Origin: Apoda limacodes
Lineage: Eukaryota > Arthropoda > Insecta > Lepidoptera > Limacodidae
Assembly (NCBI GenBank): GCA_946406115.1
Contig: OX291561.1
Location: 674,273 to 738,272, forward strand
Length of the DNA: 64,000 bases
Direction of reading: 5' to 3'
Numbering within the stretch: position 1 is the first letter of the stretch; the number at the start of each line of letters is the position of its first letter. Both the position numbers and the translations under genes were made by a program. Positions 1-11,925 of the stretch are shown piece by piece. The notes under the pieces were generated by a model. That model was given only the letters and a program-made list of their open reading frames with translations. It was not told the origin of the DNA and did not search any database.

Positions 1-37
1 AACTATATATATATATATATTTAAGATACAGTTGCTT

Positions 38-75
<38 letters not shown>

Positions 76-164
76 AGATACAGTTGCTTACTAACTATAT
101 ATATATATATTTAAGATACAGTTGCTTACTAACTATATATATATATATATTTAAGATAAAGTTG

Positions 165-219
<55 letters not shown>

Positions 220-238
220 AGATAAAGTTGCTAACTAT
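1..238. repeat. AT-rich minisatellite
   Basis: Alternating TA tracts of variable length are separated by a recurring spacer reading roughly TTTAAGATACAGTTGCTTAC, about five times. Later copies read GATAAAGTTGCTAAC. Variable TA length with a conserved spacer is typical of a microsatellite embedded in a minisatellite. The array is cut by the window start. Confidence 0.9.
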
Positions 239-812
239 AGATAACTATAGATAAAGTCCAAAAATAATCACAGATATTATTATACATCTTCCATTTTTTC
301 TATGCTCTTTCTTTGTTTTTAAATAAGTGTTGGAGAAAACCAGCTGGGAAACTGACTTGACTTACTACGAGTATTTAGAATGTGTTATCTTATTATCTTG
401 TCTCTAGTTTCATTAAATATTTGGACAGGTTCCTCGGCATTTAAATCGCTCAGGATTATAGTCTAGTCGGTTTTTTCCAATTTACTATTTACTATTTCGT
501 AATTAGCGGTATTATACTTAAATTGAGTCAGAGGAAAATATTTCATGGATTTCATGTACCTATATTAACAGTCTAGGTTGGAGATACATAGGTCAAGAAC
601 GTGAATATTTTTATTTTTTAAAAGTTAAATTGAAAAGAAATTGTTAAAGACATAAAATCCGAAATATAAGTATCGAAGCACCGATCATACCACATATTTT
701 ATTTGTTTCACCACTTATCCATTGGATATGCGGCAAATTGTAATCACCTATGACGTACAACGATTTTACACTACTAGGCGCCATCTTTTCATATAGGTTG
801 TTAAAATGCATT
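239..812. other. unassigned, AT-rich
   Basis: No recognisable coding, RNA or repeat signature on either strand. Confidence 0.5.
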
Positions 813-1655
813 GAGTAGATATCATCTGTAGTGCCGGGGGGTAGGTAAGCTGTACTAAGTAGATATCATCTGTAGTGCCGGGGCGTAGCTGTACTAAGTA
901 GATATCATCTGTAGTGCCGGGGGGTAGGTAAGCTGTACAAAGTAGATATCATCTGTAGTGCCGGGGGGTAGGTAAGCTGTACTAAGTAGATATCATCTGT
1001 AGTGCCGGGGGGTAGGTAAGCTGTACAAAGTAGATATCATCTGTAGTGCCGGGGGGTAGGTAAGCTGTACTAAGTAGATATCATCTGTAGTGCCGGGGGT
1101 AGGTAAGCTGTACTAAGTTAATATCATCTATCATCTGTAGTGCCGGGGGGTAGGTAAGCTGTACTAAGTAGATACCATCTGTAGTGCCGGGGGGTAGGTA
1201 AGCTGTACTAAGTTGATATCATCTGCAGTTCTGGGGGGTAGGTAAGCTGTACTAAGTAGATATCAACTGTAATGCCGGGGGGTAGGTAAGCTTTACTAAG
1301 TAGATATCATCTGTAGTTCCGCGGGGTAGGTAAGCTGTACTAAGTAGATATCATCTGCAGTGCCGGGTGGTAGGTAAGCTGTACAAAGTAGATATCATCT
1401 GTAATGCCGGGGGGTAGGTAAGCTGTACTAAGTAGATATCATCTGTAGTGCCGGGGGTTAGGTAAGCTGTACTAAGTAGACATCATCTGTAGTTCCGCGG
1501 GGTAGGTAAGCTGTACAAAGTAGATATCATCTGTAGTTCCGCGGGGTAGGTTAGGTGTACTAAGTAAGATATGATCTGTAGTTCCGCGGGGTAGGTAAGC
1601 TGTACTAAGTAGATATCATCTGTAGTGCCGGGGGTTAGATAAGCCGCACTAAATG
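813..1655. repeat. 44-bp minisatellite, about 19 copies
   Basis: Tandem head-to-tail units of 44 bp with the cores GATATCATCTGTAGTGCC and GGTAGGTAAGCTGTAC. Most copies contain an EcoRV site (GATATC). Copies differ by single-base changes and small indels in the G-run, and one copy near 890 lacks several bases. A short minus-strand open stretch across the end of the array (1483-1695) translates the repeat and is not treated as a gene. Confidence 0.95.
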
Positions 1656-1939
1656 AGTGATGTTTACCGTGAGTAGCAGCCGGCAGCGCGACCATGACGT
1701 GTTCGCAGTTGCCGGATGCAGAAGCGTGCCAGTTTAAGTTCGGGCCACCTCCTCCGTCTTGTTTATTACTAAGGGAAATGTATTATGTCTGGAGATTAGT
1801 GGGGATCCATCTAAAATTTTGATAATAACTATTTATTATATGTTACAATATTTGTCAGCTATCTTAAGCGAATCTAATCATAATTATGAGTGTATATGCC
1901 TTGTCGTAAACAAGAAATATTACGTATGTTAATAAAAAG

Positions 1940-2020
1940 TTACGTAGGTATGAGCGCCACCACAAGTTACGTAGGTATGAGCGCCACCACAAGTTACGTA
2001 GGTATGAGCGCCACCACAAG
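1940..2020. repeat. 27-bp tandem repeat, 3 perfect copies
   Basis: Three identical 27-bp units beginning TTACGTAGGTATGAGCG lie end to end. The unit is a multiple of three and so stays open on the minus strand as a 9-residue repeat (WWRSYLRNL). There is no other sign of coding. Confidence 0.9.
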
Positions 2021-2607
2021 CATAACAGTAATACAAAAAAGATGAGTGAGTTTATTATCAAAAATAATTGGGTAGATTTGTATTAAACATCAGGGCCCTA
2101 TTTTAGATATATGCAAAATAACAAAATAAATATTAAAATAAAGTAAGTACACATTAAGTTTGCGACATAAAAGGTAAAAAGAAGGTCGCTGACTATGCAT
2201 ATTATTTATGGAAATACAGTTTATTAAAATTATTTTTATATCTTTTATTACCGCACTAACACAAAGTTTAAGTTATTCCTGTGACAGTTTGCTACTTGTT
2301 AATGTTAACATAACACGAGCTCACAGCTGACTTAAGTTTCGCTCAAACCGGACGCTTTATTTCATTTTCAAACATTCCCTATTTTAATAACAACCAATAA
2401 GATTAATGTAAAAGCACGTAGATATTCCGTTGTCTCCGTGACCTCCTGACCCTCGATAATAATAAATAATAAGTAATAAATTTTCATCCTTTTATCACTA
2501 TGTTTATGAACCATCCACTTTAGATGCAACGTGTTGGAAACCAGGTGTCTCTCTCGCTGACAACTCGGTTCTGATTTCTGGCAAATAAATAGAAAAACGT
2601 ACTCTCT
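2021..2607. other. unassigned, AT-rich
   Basis: Nothing recognised. The stretch precedes the LINE fragment. Confidence 0.5.
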
Positions 2608-3400
2608 GTACTAGCAAAGTTATTTGAAAGGTCAGTGCATGATATAATTTATTTAAGCCTACATAAAATAATAATACCTGAACAACATGGCTTTGTTAAA
2701 CATCGGTCTACTACTCTTGGTTGGTTGATGGTTTTTATCTTATGGTGGTTTTCATCTTATACTAGCTGTCCCGGCGAACGTTGTTCCGCTGCCGTCCCTC
2801 TGTACCCGGCGAAAGTTGGTTTTTACCTATAGTGCCCGAGTCCGGCTCGCACTTGACATATCGAGATAAAAACTATCCTATCTTTTAAGTTGGATCAAAT
2901 AACAGATATTTACGAAGTTTGATCAAAATCGGTTCAGTAGTTTAGGAGTCCATTGAGGACAAACATTGTGACACGAGATTTATATATATTAAGATATCCA
3001 ACAGATCTCAAACAGTTGTAATCAACGGCTTCAAATCGATCAGTGTTGATGTATCTTTTGGCGTCCCGCAGGGATCAATACTGGGTCCATTGTCTGCTGA
3101 TAACATAAAAATCTTAAGACCCATTAAAGAAATAAATGACGTCACACTACTTCAACAAGACTTAAATAATAGTTTTTTAAATTATTGCATTGAAGATAAG
3201 GTTAAACTTAATACATATAAATGTTTTTCTTTAACATTTACCTTAAATTAGAGCATTATTAATAATATATATGTCTGTATTATAAATAAGTCTGTTAACA
3301 TTATTAGGTTATCTGGGATTATTATAAGATTCAAAACTGCATCTAGACCAACATGTACGAGCTCGTAAACCACATTAAATGAGGTCTTCCCGAGAGTTCA
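2608..3400 (+). pseudogene. decayed LINE reverse transcriptase
   Basis: Pieces of a non-LTR reverse transcriptase lie in order. First comes the finger segment (VLAKLFERSVHDIIY then QHGFVKHRSTT, 2608-2715). After a gap comes a palm segment with GVPQGSILGPL around 3060-3095, then ADNIKI, LQQDLN and a C-terminal stretch ending at a stop near 3251. LHLDQH follows near 3340. The catalytic YADD region is deleted, since PL runs straight into SAD. A SINE-like repeat sits between the two halves. The element belongs to the broad Jockey/CR1 group; the exact clade is not determined. It is certainly non-functional. Confidence 0.75.
2761..2997 (+). mobile_element. SINE-like / RTE-derived short repeat
   Basis: Starts ACTAGCTGTCCCGGCGAACG and ends in a T/A-rich tail (TTTATATATATTAAG). 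Internal landmarks are CCCGAGTCCGGCTCGCACTTG, CTATCCTATCTTTTAAGTTGG and ATCGGTTCAGTAGTTTAGG. The same unit recurs at 23503 and partly at 24090. I recognise the 3' half as the kind of tail shared by short RTE-mobilised repeats in insects. It splits the LINE reverse transcriptase relic. Family name not assigned. Confidence 0.65.
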
Positions 3401-3479
3401 AGCGTCCCCAGACCTTCAACCCTCCTCATTATTATTTAATAAGTATTTAAAAAGATGTTAATTAAAACAAGCTTTACCA

Positions 3480-3575
3480 ATCTCCTATATAAATCTATAA
3501 AAATCACCCTCGCTTATGAGGGTAGGCCATGCCCCAGCAGTGGGGACGTATGAAGGCTGACGAGATACCAATCCT
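3480..3575 (+). mobile_element. probable RTE-type LINE 3' end scrap
   Basis: Contains GCCCCAGCAGTGGGGACGTA followed by GAAGGCTG, resembling the last coding bases and 3' end of insect RTE-type LINEs (the CCCAGCAGTGGGA motif). Only about 90 bp can be recognised. Confidence 0.45.
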
Positions 3576-3706
3576 TTGTTTCAAAAATACATAGATGCAC
3601 TGGAAATTAAACAAAAGTTTTTTAACTTTTAATATAACGGTAAACGCCGATCATATGCACAGCTGCTGGATAAGTACAAGCTGCTTAGTCTAGAAAGTAG
3701 GCGCGT

Positions 3707-6165
3707 TAGGGCATGAATATCGGAACCTCGGAATATCGAAATCCCGGAATCTCGGACCGTTAAGTCCGATATTATAATTCCGATACTGAGTAGTCCAATA
3801 TCGTAATTTCGGAATTAGTCAAAAATCTGTTTAAATTTTAAAATGTAAACGGTGCCAGCCGGCGCTCCGTTGTGCGGGCGATTTGCTGTTATCTCACTAC
3901 CTTCTTATTGAGCTGCTAAAAAGTTGCTAAACACAGAATGCTTTCGTACTTTCTTCCACCAAAGTCCTACAAACTCATACAGCACCCAGTACACTATCCA
4001 CGAACAGCCACATTGCTTAAAAAAAATCTTACGGGGGCCCGAGTCACGCAAATAGTAAAACTATAAAATATTAGGGCTCAGCGCCGCAGACACTTAACAT
4101 TTGGGGGCCCGAGCACCATAGAGTCGGCGCTACTGCTACTGAAGGGCGAGGACGAGAGTATTGAAAGGCAAATCTACACTTCATACAACGTAGCCTCGCC
4201 TTGAATGACTTCCGAACTTTGTCAGTTATTGTCCCCTAGTGAAAGGGAGTCTTTGGATTTTTTTACTGGTGTCGCGAATACGACTTGCTACATTATATAT
4301 AGTATATAGCGGACACAATATTGAAATTCCTGTTCAGTAAAGTTGAGAAGCAAAACACATTATTTTAAATCGCTATGAACTTGCAAGCAAAGCTTAATAC
4401 AAAAGATGACAATTAATAGCAGTAGTAACACTCCTACCTTTATAATCCTTAAAGTTTCTATTGGCTTCAAATGGCGACATATTTTTCAAACCAACGAGTA
4501 AAAAGTATGTAATGCGTATGTATGTCCTAAACCTCAAATATAATGCAAACCCTGTATGCACTGGGGCTGTCACAAAAACAAAGACTATGTTAAGGTAGTT
4601 TTATTATTTTTCGATTAAAGTAACTACCCAACTACTACAAGGTGTAATATGACTTTTGACCAAGAATTTGAGAAAATCTGAAAAAATAGGAAGGACCTGC
4701 ATGTGGACGCCTATTTTTACCCTTTTAAAATTATAATAGCTTATTAACTTGTATGCGACACAAAACGGAAGGAGGTATTAGTGTATACATAACATGCGTA
4801 CAGAGCGTTTGTATTTTACATAAGTTTTGCTTTAGTGTTGAAAGTAAGCGTGTTTTTCGTCAGCTGCAAATGTTTGATGCATTGTCCGAAGTTTTCTTTT
4901 GCTGAAATCATCATCAAGTTTTTCTCTCTTAAAAGCAGATACATATTGTTAGTAAATAAGTAGATTCGTTCCATGTGTTTCAAATTGTATATTTTTAAAG
5001 ATGATTTTGAGTTTTTTATTTAATTAGTAACAGAAAAGTAGCGGAGTGGAGGAGTTTCTATGAACGCATTATGAAAAAAGGAGGTGGTTTTCTAAAAAAT
5101 AAATAAATAGTACAGGATTAATAGTTTTATTCTCTTGTTATTTTTTTTTCAATTTTTGATTAAGTATTTTAGTGAAGTTGTAACGTGGCCTGCTGTGCGA
5201 CCACAACCGGAGCGCGTGATCATCACCCGAAGCACACGCACAAGGCGCGTGACGCCACCGACGACAACACACGCACGCTCAACTGTGACGTCATCGCCCC
5301 ACCGCTGCCCCCCGCTCCGACAAGCCACCGCCGCAGCATATAAAAAGCCTCGTGAACACGCCTCGAGAGAGAGAGAAAAAAAAACCTCGAGAGAGCACTC
5401 TGCCGAGAGCTCTCGCCCCACCTTCCAAATCCACGTCCTCTTAGTAAAACAACCCATCTTGAGCAACCACGACTGACTTCGGGTTCGCTTGGAAGGTTAC
5501 CAACCCCCGATCATCCCCTATCCCGACCGGCACCCATCTTCGAGCAACCATAACTGACTTCAGGTTACCAACTCCTTACTTCCCCCTACTCCCCCTTACC
5601 CGCGAGTAGGCGCGTTATGTTAGGGTCGCGATAGGTACTAAGAGTTAAGTGTATCCCGTAGGATAAAATAAACTGTTATTTAAGATTTGATAAGATAATA
5701 AACCGCTGAAATCATATTGATAGAAACCGTAAGTTTTCATTTACTTTCCCTGTAGGAACCCTGCCGAGCGAACATAAAATAAAACAACCCTCAGCACCCT
5801 CAGTGCAAGGGTTGAATGTGATTGTATTACTTATGGCCTAGCCGGGCACCTGAAAGCACTACATCACAAAGTTATTTCAGAAGGTAATTTAGATTTTGTT
5901 CATAGGTTGTGCTATTTTTAAATAAATTTATCAAAATTGATTTCAGTTTTATGTTTTTATTGTAGGTTAATCATCACAGTTGTGTGATTTTTATGTTGAT
6001 TACAAAAAAAAAATTTAAAACATCTTGTATCTTATTAGATATTATTTGTATTCAACTTAATGAAAAATAAGTTTAATTCCGATATTAGTATCGGAATTCC
6101 GATATTAAAATGTAATATCGGAAATCAATATCGGAATTGAAAACTTTCCGATATTACACGCCCTA
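3707..6165. mobile_element. DNA transposon-like element with inverted ends
   Basis: The left end reads TTAGGGCATGAATATCGGAA. The right end, on the reverse strand, reads TTAGGGCGTGTAATATCGGA, a near match. Both ends are followed by several copies of an ATATCGGAAT-like motif in both orientations (3720-3830 and 6070-6155). TAGGG ends resemble hAT-type elements, but no clean 8-bp target duplication is visible (flanks AGGCGCGT and ACTGCGCG share only GCGCG). No transposase frame is visible. The 2.46 kb interior holds a GC-rich LTR- or promoter-like segment. Confidence 0.6.
5177..5775 (+). promoter_or_regulatory. GC-rich LTR-like or promoter-like segment
   Basis: An abrupt rise in GC between about 5185 and 5450 is followed by a TATA-like CATATAAAAAG (5337-5347), GA-repeat tracts CGAGAGAGAGAG (5362-5374 and 5387-5396) and a TGACGTCA site (5286-5293). 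AATAAA-like signals lie further on (5667 and 5699). The order promoter, leader, polyadenylation signal is what a solo LTR would show, and the stretch begins TGTAACG. I could not define a matching target duplication or LTR end, so a captured host promoter remains possible. The overlapping open frames on both strands are probably shadows of the high GC. Confidence 0.35.
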
Positions 6166-6446
6166 ACTGCGCGCGCGTCGGTTAATTCACACTTCTACGC
6201 GCGCCTCTTCAGCGTCTTGTAAACATATTTAATAAAGTCGTCCCTGACTAAGATAGCTTTATTGCTTCAGTTAACAAGTTCAAAAGACTAGCTGCCGATG
6301 TTATAAATACCTATCATGCTTGATTTGTGATATATCTAGATACAATATAGAAAATATTTATTTCCTTCTTGTATCAATATGCCTAAAAGGACCTAGCCTT
6401 CTACAGCACCTTACTACGTAAGGTGACCCGAGTCCGTGATGGCGAT

Positions 6447-6508
6447 TGTCGAGTGTCGATTGTCGCACGTCGCATGTCGCATGTCGCACGTCGCATGTCG
6501 CATGTCGT
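6447..6508. repeat. 8-bp tandem repeat
   Basis: Degenerate GTCGCATG / GTCGCACG octamers repeated about seven times. Confidence 0.85.
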
Positions 6509-7350
6509 CTCGCAAGGATCCCGCTTATATATTATGCATTCACAAAACTTACAGAGGCTCCGCGGTTTTAATATTCCTTTCGCGACCGGTTATTAAAACT
6601 TGTCTTTAAGTGTAGAACCGAACCGGCCGCGGCCACCCAGTGCCTCCCATACCCCTACGCCCCATGAACCCCACAAAGTGTGCAGTCTCTCGTCATTATC
6701 TCATGTAAGTAACAAATAGTTTTTTATTTATTTGCTTTTATCTCGACACTTGCAAATATATTTTTATAATAAATATATATATATGTAGATCTGATAAATG
6801 ATACAGTTAAGGAAACCAAAATAGTCAAAACAAAGTTACGCGGCTACAGGCTCACCTCACCCATTTGCCCCGTGTGCGACGATATAGGCTCACCTCACCG
6901 GGTATTAAAGAAATGTCGAAAATATGACCTTACTTTAGCGATAAAATCGCAAGTAAAATTCACTGTCTAAGAATTTAACAAGCCGTGAGCGCCATCATGC
7001 TAAATAGAAACACTCATCAGTTTACTCACCAAAAAAATCTTTTTCATATTAGAAATCCATAAATTAAATTAGAAAATCCCTAAACTGCAAAAAACAACCT
7101 ATATGTAATAGAGTTGAGGTTGTTTTTAGTGATGAAAGCGATTCAATGATCACTGTTAAAACATTGAAAAGCAACACACAGCCACAATAACATGGCATAC
7201 GTCATTGTTGTAGGACTTGTATAATAGACTTAAAAGTCAAAACGTTCTATCGATTGCTATTGTAAGCACTTTTGCTTAATTTAACTAACTACAAAATATT
7301 ATCAAATTAAAAAATAAATGAAACGGAATTATTGCTAGTTACGTACAAAC
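6509..7350. other. unassigned
   Basis: No gene recognised. A GC-richer patch at about 6590-6700 ends at a splice-donor-like ATGTAAGTAA, and GGCTCACCTCACC is repeated twice near 6849 and 6887. Neither is enough to call an exon. Confidence 0.4.
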
Positions 7351-7506
7351 TAGCCTAACAAGACTAGCACTCAGTCGCGACATCGAGCTTTGTCCATATC
7401 CTACGAGCCCAACATAACTAGCACTCAGCCGCAAATTCGAGCTTCTCCTATATTGAAAGAGCCTAACAGAACTAGCACTGACCCGCGATCTCGAGCTTCT
7501 CCTATA
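7351..7506. repeat. about 54-bp tandem repeat, 3 diverged copies
   Basis: Each copy contains GCCTAACA-ACTAGCACT, a CCGC core, then TCGAGCTTCTCCTATAT. The three copies begin near 7351, 7405 and 7459 and differ by several substitutions. Confidence 0.8.
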
Positions 7507-7996
7507 TGAGAGCTGAGTCTGAAAGCGTAGACAGTAGAAATTTTATTATGTATCAAAAATTCTTGAACATTACCGAGCAAGGACATTTAATTTTTATAAA
7601 TTTACATATCTGTAGCGGGCCGCGCAGTGCACAGCGGCTACGTGTTGACGCCACGTTTACGTTAGGTCATGAATATAAATATTGTGTGTTTATATACTTA
7701 TTATTTTGTAAATTAAGTACTGTTTTAACTAAAGCAAATAATAATTTTAAATAACTGCTAACTTCTGTCTGTTGCTTTTTAAATCGATTTGCCCGCAATT
7801 TGCGAGCAAATACTTCTCCTTGGTACATGTTGTATTACGCAGACCAGTTTTATTTATTCTCGCTGCAATCAATTTGTTAGAACAATAATAGTAAATGACC
7901 CGCGAGCTAGGGCATAAATCGTGCTTGTCCGGTAATCCGCGAGGGGTCCGTAGTCCGCACTGTATGGCTTGGCCTGTGCTAGCTAGTGTGGCTACC
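7507..7996. other. unassigned
   Basis: An 82-codon open stretch (7506-7754, +) has no recognisable domain and AT-rich low-complexity composition. Not called as a gene. Confidence 0.4.
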
Positions 7997-8038
7997 GGCT
8001 GTGGGCTGTGGGCTGTGGGCTGTGGGCTGTGGGCTGTG
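7997..8038. repeat. 7-bp tandem repeat
   Basis: Six GGCTGTG heptamers end to end. Confidence 0.9.
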
Positions 8039-9047
8039 TCACTATCATGAAGAGTTACAAGTTATTTGGCTACTGGTTAAGTTACAATACATATTATTTT
8101 TTAAAGTTTAGTTTCAATGATATTTTTTATGATTTGGTTATTTTAAACAAATTTTAATAACAGAAGTACCTACATAACTCAAAATTTTAAAGTACCTAGA
8201 AAGGAAAAAAAAACAAACAAATTTAATTAGAAGATATTTGATTAAGTACTATCCACTTACCAAATTTAAGTCTAATGACTTACAGCTTTTTTCTTCAAAT
8301 CGGAGGGAGCTACCCTCGATTCAATTTATCCTACCCTCCTAATTTGTATTTCCTACACAATTTCCTCACTTTATTGAAAAATAAAAAAAAAGAATTATGT
8401 AATTATGTATATAAGTGATTAATGTAAATGTATTGAGTAATGTATGTATGTAAAATTTAATTAATTAAATAAATACTATTATGATAACATTTTCCACCTA
8501 CATACTATAAATAAATAACTACAATAGAACAGATTTGTTCTATAACACGTCGAATTCCTGAAAATTTAGAACACCTAAACAATCCTGAAAAAAATTATTT
8601 CCTGAAACTTTTAAGATTTATTAATTTATTATTGTTATCTGAAAATTAGTGTTCCTAAAGAATTCCCTACGCATGAGCTCCCTGCACACCTTCACACATG
8701 ACCTGTCTGAACGAACTACTTATTCAGCCTTCAAATCCACCTAGCTACCTAGACCCACTAAGTCAGTATTTAGTTTTCAAACCTTCAAAAATCTATCATT
8801 CTGAAAACAATCTCTTTCACCGAATGACACATATTCACATGCTCATTTCATACCTCACCTCCTATAACCTTTTCCTGTATTACTCTTTCTCAACTCATTC
8901 CAGTAATAATAATGTAGGTAATATATTTTAGATTATAATTTACGAAATCTTTATAAAATTCCGTAATTTAATATATTTGTTGTTAACATTTCTCTTTGTT
9001 AATTTTCAGATTTGTTATTTGATATTTATTATCTGAAAATAATATTT
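8039..9047. other. unassigned, very AT-rich
   Basis: Nothing recognised. The open stretch at 8698-8931 (+) lacks any domain signature. Confidence 0.5.
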
Positions 9048-9840
9048 CCTAGTCTGACATTCTTATCTCGTGATAATATTATCAAATTTTCACGTTTTCA
9101 TGAAAATTAACACCTGACCTGTTGGGTTAGCTTCGTACACAAACAGTCTTTCATGTAGGGACATCCAATAGACTTAGTAAGTATCGGATGTCTCTCTTCA
9201 AACCCCATGATATCTAACAATATTATTGAGGAATCTCAGGTGAATATCTCTATGTTGTACAAGTGTTATTCACTAGTACCAACCTTATGTGGTCTATACT
9301 CCATGAATATTGAAATTCAGTTTGGAACTGCAGTCCTCCAGACATTTACGATGCCTCATTGAAAGTTCGAGTTCCTAGTGTTGTTATATACCTAATACAT
9401 CTCAATAAAAAAATACTAAACAAAGTTGAAATTTTAGTGTCTTAAAAGGAGTAAATACTACAGAGAATATCCTCTAATTATTTCCTAGTGTGACATTCTT
9501 GTCTCGTGATGATATTATTTAATTTCGATAATTTCATGAGACTCTATTTCCCGACCTTGTGGGTGGGTGGGAAGGTTGGGTTAGCTTCATACAAAAACAG
9601 TATTTTATGTTAATGCATCCTCTGAACTTAGTAAGTGTCAAATATATCTTTTCAGACTCTAAAGAAATCAACAATATCAATAAGGAATCCCAGGTGAAAT
9701 TTTCTATGTTGCACAGTGTTATTTACTTTTAGTACCAGGGTTATGTAACCTTTACCCAGTGAATTATGTTTTTTAGGTCAGTCCCGCATTCCTCAGATAT
9801 ACGACACTACTGAAAATTTGAGTTCCTAGTGTTTGTTTAA
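9048..9840 (+). repeat. old direct duplication, about 350 bp units spaced 437 bp
   Basis: Segment 9048-9400 and segment 9485-9835 share, in the same order, TGACATTCTT-TCTCGTGAT, GGTTGGGTTAGCTTC, CTTAGTAAGT, AATCTCAGGTGAA / AATCCCAGGTGAA, CTATGTTG, TAGTACCA and GAGTTCCTAGTGTT. Many substitutions and small indels separate them. Function unknown. Confidence 0.75.
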
Positions 9841-11060
9841 TTCCTAAAACAATCTAAATTCTAGGTCACTTAGTAAAATTTATACTTTAAGTGCCTTGAA
9901 TCAACTGATACTAACAGTAACAGTAACTCTAATTTATAATTCTCACCAAGATAAAATATATAAATTTATATATAAATATAAATAACACATAATATCTCAA
10001 ATACACTCAGTCCAACACTATTTATTAGATATGATGCACTCACAGTAATAACATTTAATGATAAATATGTTTATAGGTATTAATTCAAATATGCAGAGAA
10101 ATGAGAATTTTATATTTATAGTTTTCTCATTTGCATATAAACAAGAAGTGAGATTTTAGTTCAGTTTTAAACATATAAGGAAACATTGTCTCCTACTGTA
10201 TTATTTTTCATACAGTAATTTAAAGAAATAACGTTTAATTAAATCTCATTAAAAATTATATATTTTAAAATATGTAGAAAAGTGAGATTTCAAAACATTT
10301 GAAGTAGATTTAAGAAACCATCGTCTCTTATAATGTAGATACATACATGTATCACTCACGGAGAAATATCATTTTATGTACATCTCACTAGAATTAAATA
10401 TAAAGACTGTCAGGTATCTATGAATGTTATAAGCTAAAATATTATATTTAGGTAAATTTATACATACTCCCATCTTTACTCATACCTAAAGTAGCTTTCA
10501 AAAGGCTCTGGAACCTATATCCATTTCTCTACAGACAACGTAGAAAAGACTTGTCTGAACTTCTGGACAACCTCTTCTCGTACAACCTTTGACTTCTTCA
10601 TAAAACTTCCTTGGTAGAATTCAATAAAATTTAAAGAAACACTGCACAATAGAACACCGTAAATCTTGAAGATTTATGTCTAATTCTCCTATATCACATA
10701 TTATAAATTGAACAGAACGACGACTAAAAAACTCGCGAGACACGATGCTTTATCTATTAAAAAGTTTGTGTAAAAATGTGCTAATAATAAAATGTTTAAG
10801 TTTATAATCCTACTCTAGCTATAAAAAATTTATCTACAAAATTAATAAAATGAGTTAAACGCGAGATTTCGGATCTGACTATAATTGATATAATTGACAC
10901 CAATCTTGTTGCTTGCCAAATCAAATATTTATGTTTTGAAGTGCTCGGATATTTTTTGTTCCAAAAGTTCCAAAAGTTCCAATCTCCTTGAAACCAAAAA
11001 AATTTTAACACTCAGGTTCGTGTAAATTATTTTTAATATAAATTATTCTAAAAACTTTTT
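9841..11060. other. unassigned, AT-rich with short internal repeats
   Basis: Three loosely similar stretches around GAGAAATGAGAATTT, AGAAGTGAGATTTTAG and AGAAAAGTGAGATTTC (near 10096, 10145, 10276) suggest an old tandem array. No coding signature. Confidence 0.4.
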
Positions 11061-11500
11061 ACTTGCTTTTATTTAACTCACAATGCTTCCTTTTTCGTTT
11101 TTTTTCCTTCCATCTTGTGGTGGAATCTTGCGAGCTTAATTAACACCTCGCGCGCGCAATTTCCCATTACGGGGTTTAGGCGTATGAAGCACCTGATTAA
11201 CTAATTAACCTGACGCTCGAGGAGTTAAACATACTACCTGTTATCACCCTTCGATGAAATTTTGCATACTTATACTAAGCTCAGATGACAATACAATATT
11301 CAACACAGTTGCTTTAACCAACAACCAAGAGTTGTTCCAGGGGTACAACCTAGAGGTGGAGGGGAAAAATTGAAAAATTTTGAAAATGGGTATCCAGGGG
11401 TTTTATTGGGGTCGCAGATCACGAATTTCATGTTCATTTTGATGTTAGCACCTCTTGGCAGATGCAGGAAGAGGACATTAGGGTGGTACGTGAAAATTTA
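11061..11500 (+). repeat. dispersed repeat family 'P', copy 1
   Basis: About 440 bp is nearly identical to 25963-26410, from CTTGCTTTTATTTAACTCAC through CCTCGCGCGCGCAATTTCCC to CATTAGGGTGG-ACGTGAAAA. The last 85 bp also occur inverted at 26785-26868. No coding frame. The combination of direct and inverted copies suggests a non-autonomous fold-back or palindromic element. Superfamily unknown. Confidence 0.8.
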
Positions 11501-11576
11501 ATTACTAATTTATATTGAATATAATATCGTTCTCCAAATTCTCATCACCTAACTTATGAAAGTCAAACTATCACTA

Positions 11577-11925
11577 AAAAGTATAAAATAAAAAAAGTAA
11601 AAAAATTTTTTTAAACTTGCTTTTCTTAAAACATTGGAATCATATATAAATTCAATCTAACAGAAAATTGTACTATAAAATAAAAAATATGTTTTTAAAC
11701 TGAATATAATATTTTTTATATCGACGTACGACTGCAAGAACTGCGCACTTACATACAATCACTTGATAATTAACCCTCAATTAATATCCACTAAAACTGT
11801 AGCACGCCCAATATTCATGTGTAGCGCACGCCTTGCTTTTCTTGGAGTCCTACGTGGACATAAAAATTATTATATTCATTTTGTAAAATTTATTTTTAGT
11901 ACAATTTTCTGTTACTTTTTTTTTA
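11577..11925. repeat. imperfect hairpin of repeat family 'P'
   Basis: The left arm (about 11577-11742) is the reverse complement of 27357-27515. The right arm (about 11832-11925) matches the first part of 27357-27515 directly. The two arms are therefore inverted with a loop of roughly 90 bp. Landmarks are CGTACGACTGCAAGAA on the left and its complement-like CTTGGAGTCCTACGTGG on the right. Confidence 0.7.

Noticed and set aside
813..1655. CRISPR-like array
   Set aside because: Units are contiguous with no unique spacers and the sequence is clearly eukaryotic. This is a minisatellite.
1864..2061. small repeat protein with WWRSYLRNL units
   Set aside because: Only three copies of a 27-bp tandem repeat in AT-rich sequence; nothing else suggests coding.
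5135..5476. 113- and 105-codon genes on opposite strands
   Set aside because: They overlap each other almost fully in a GC-rich patch. No domain.
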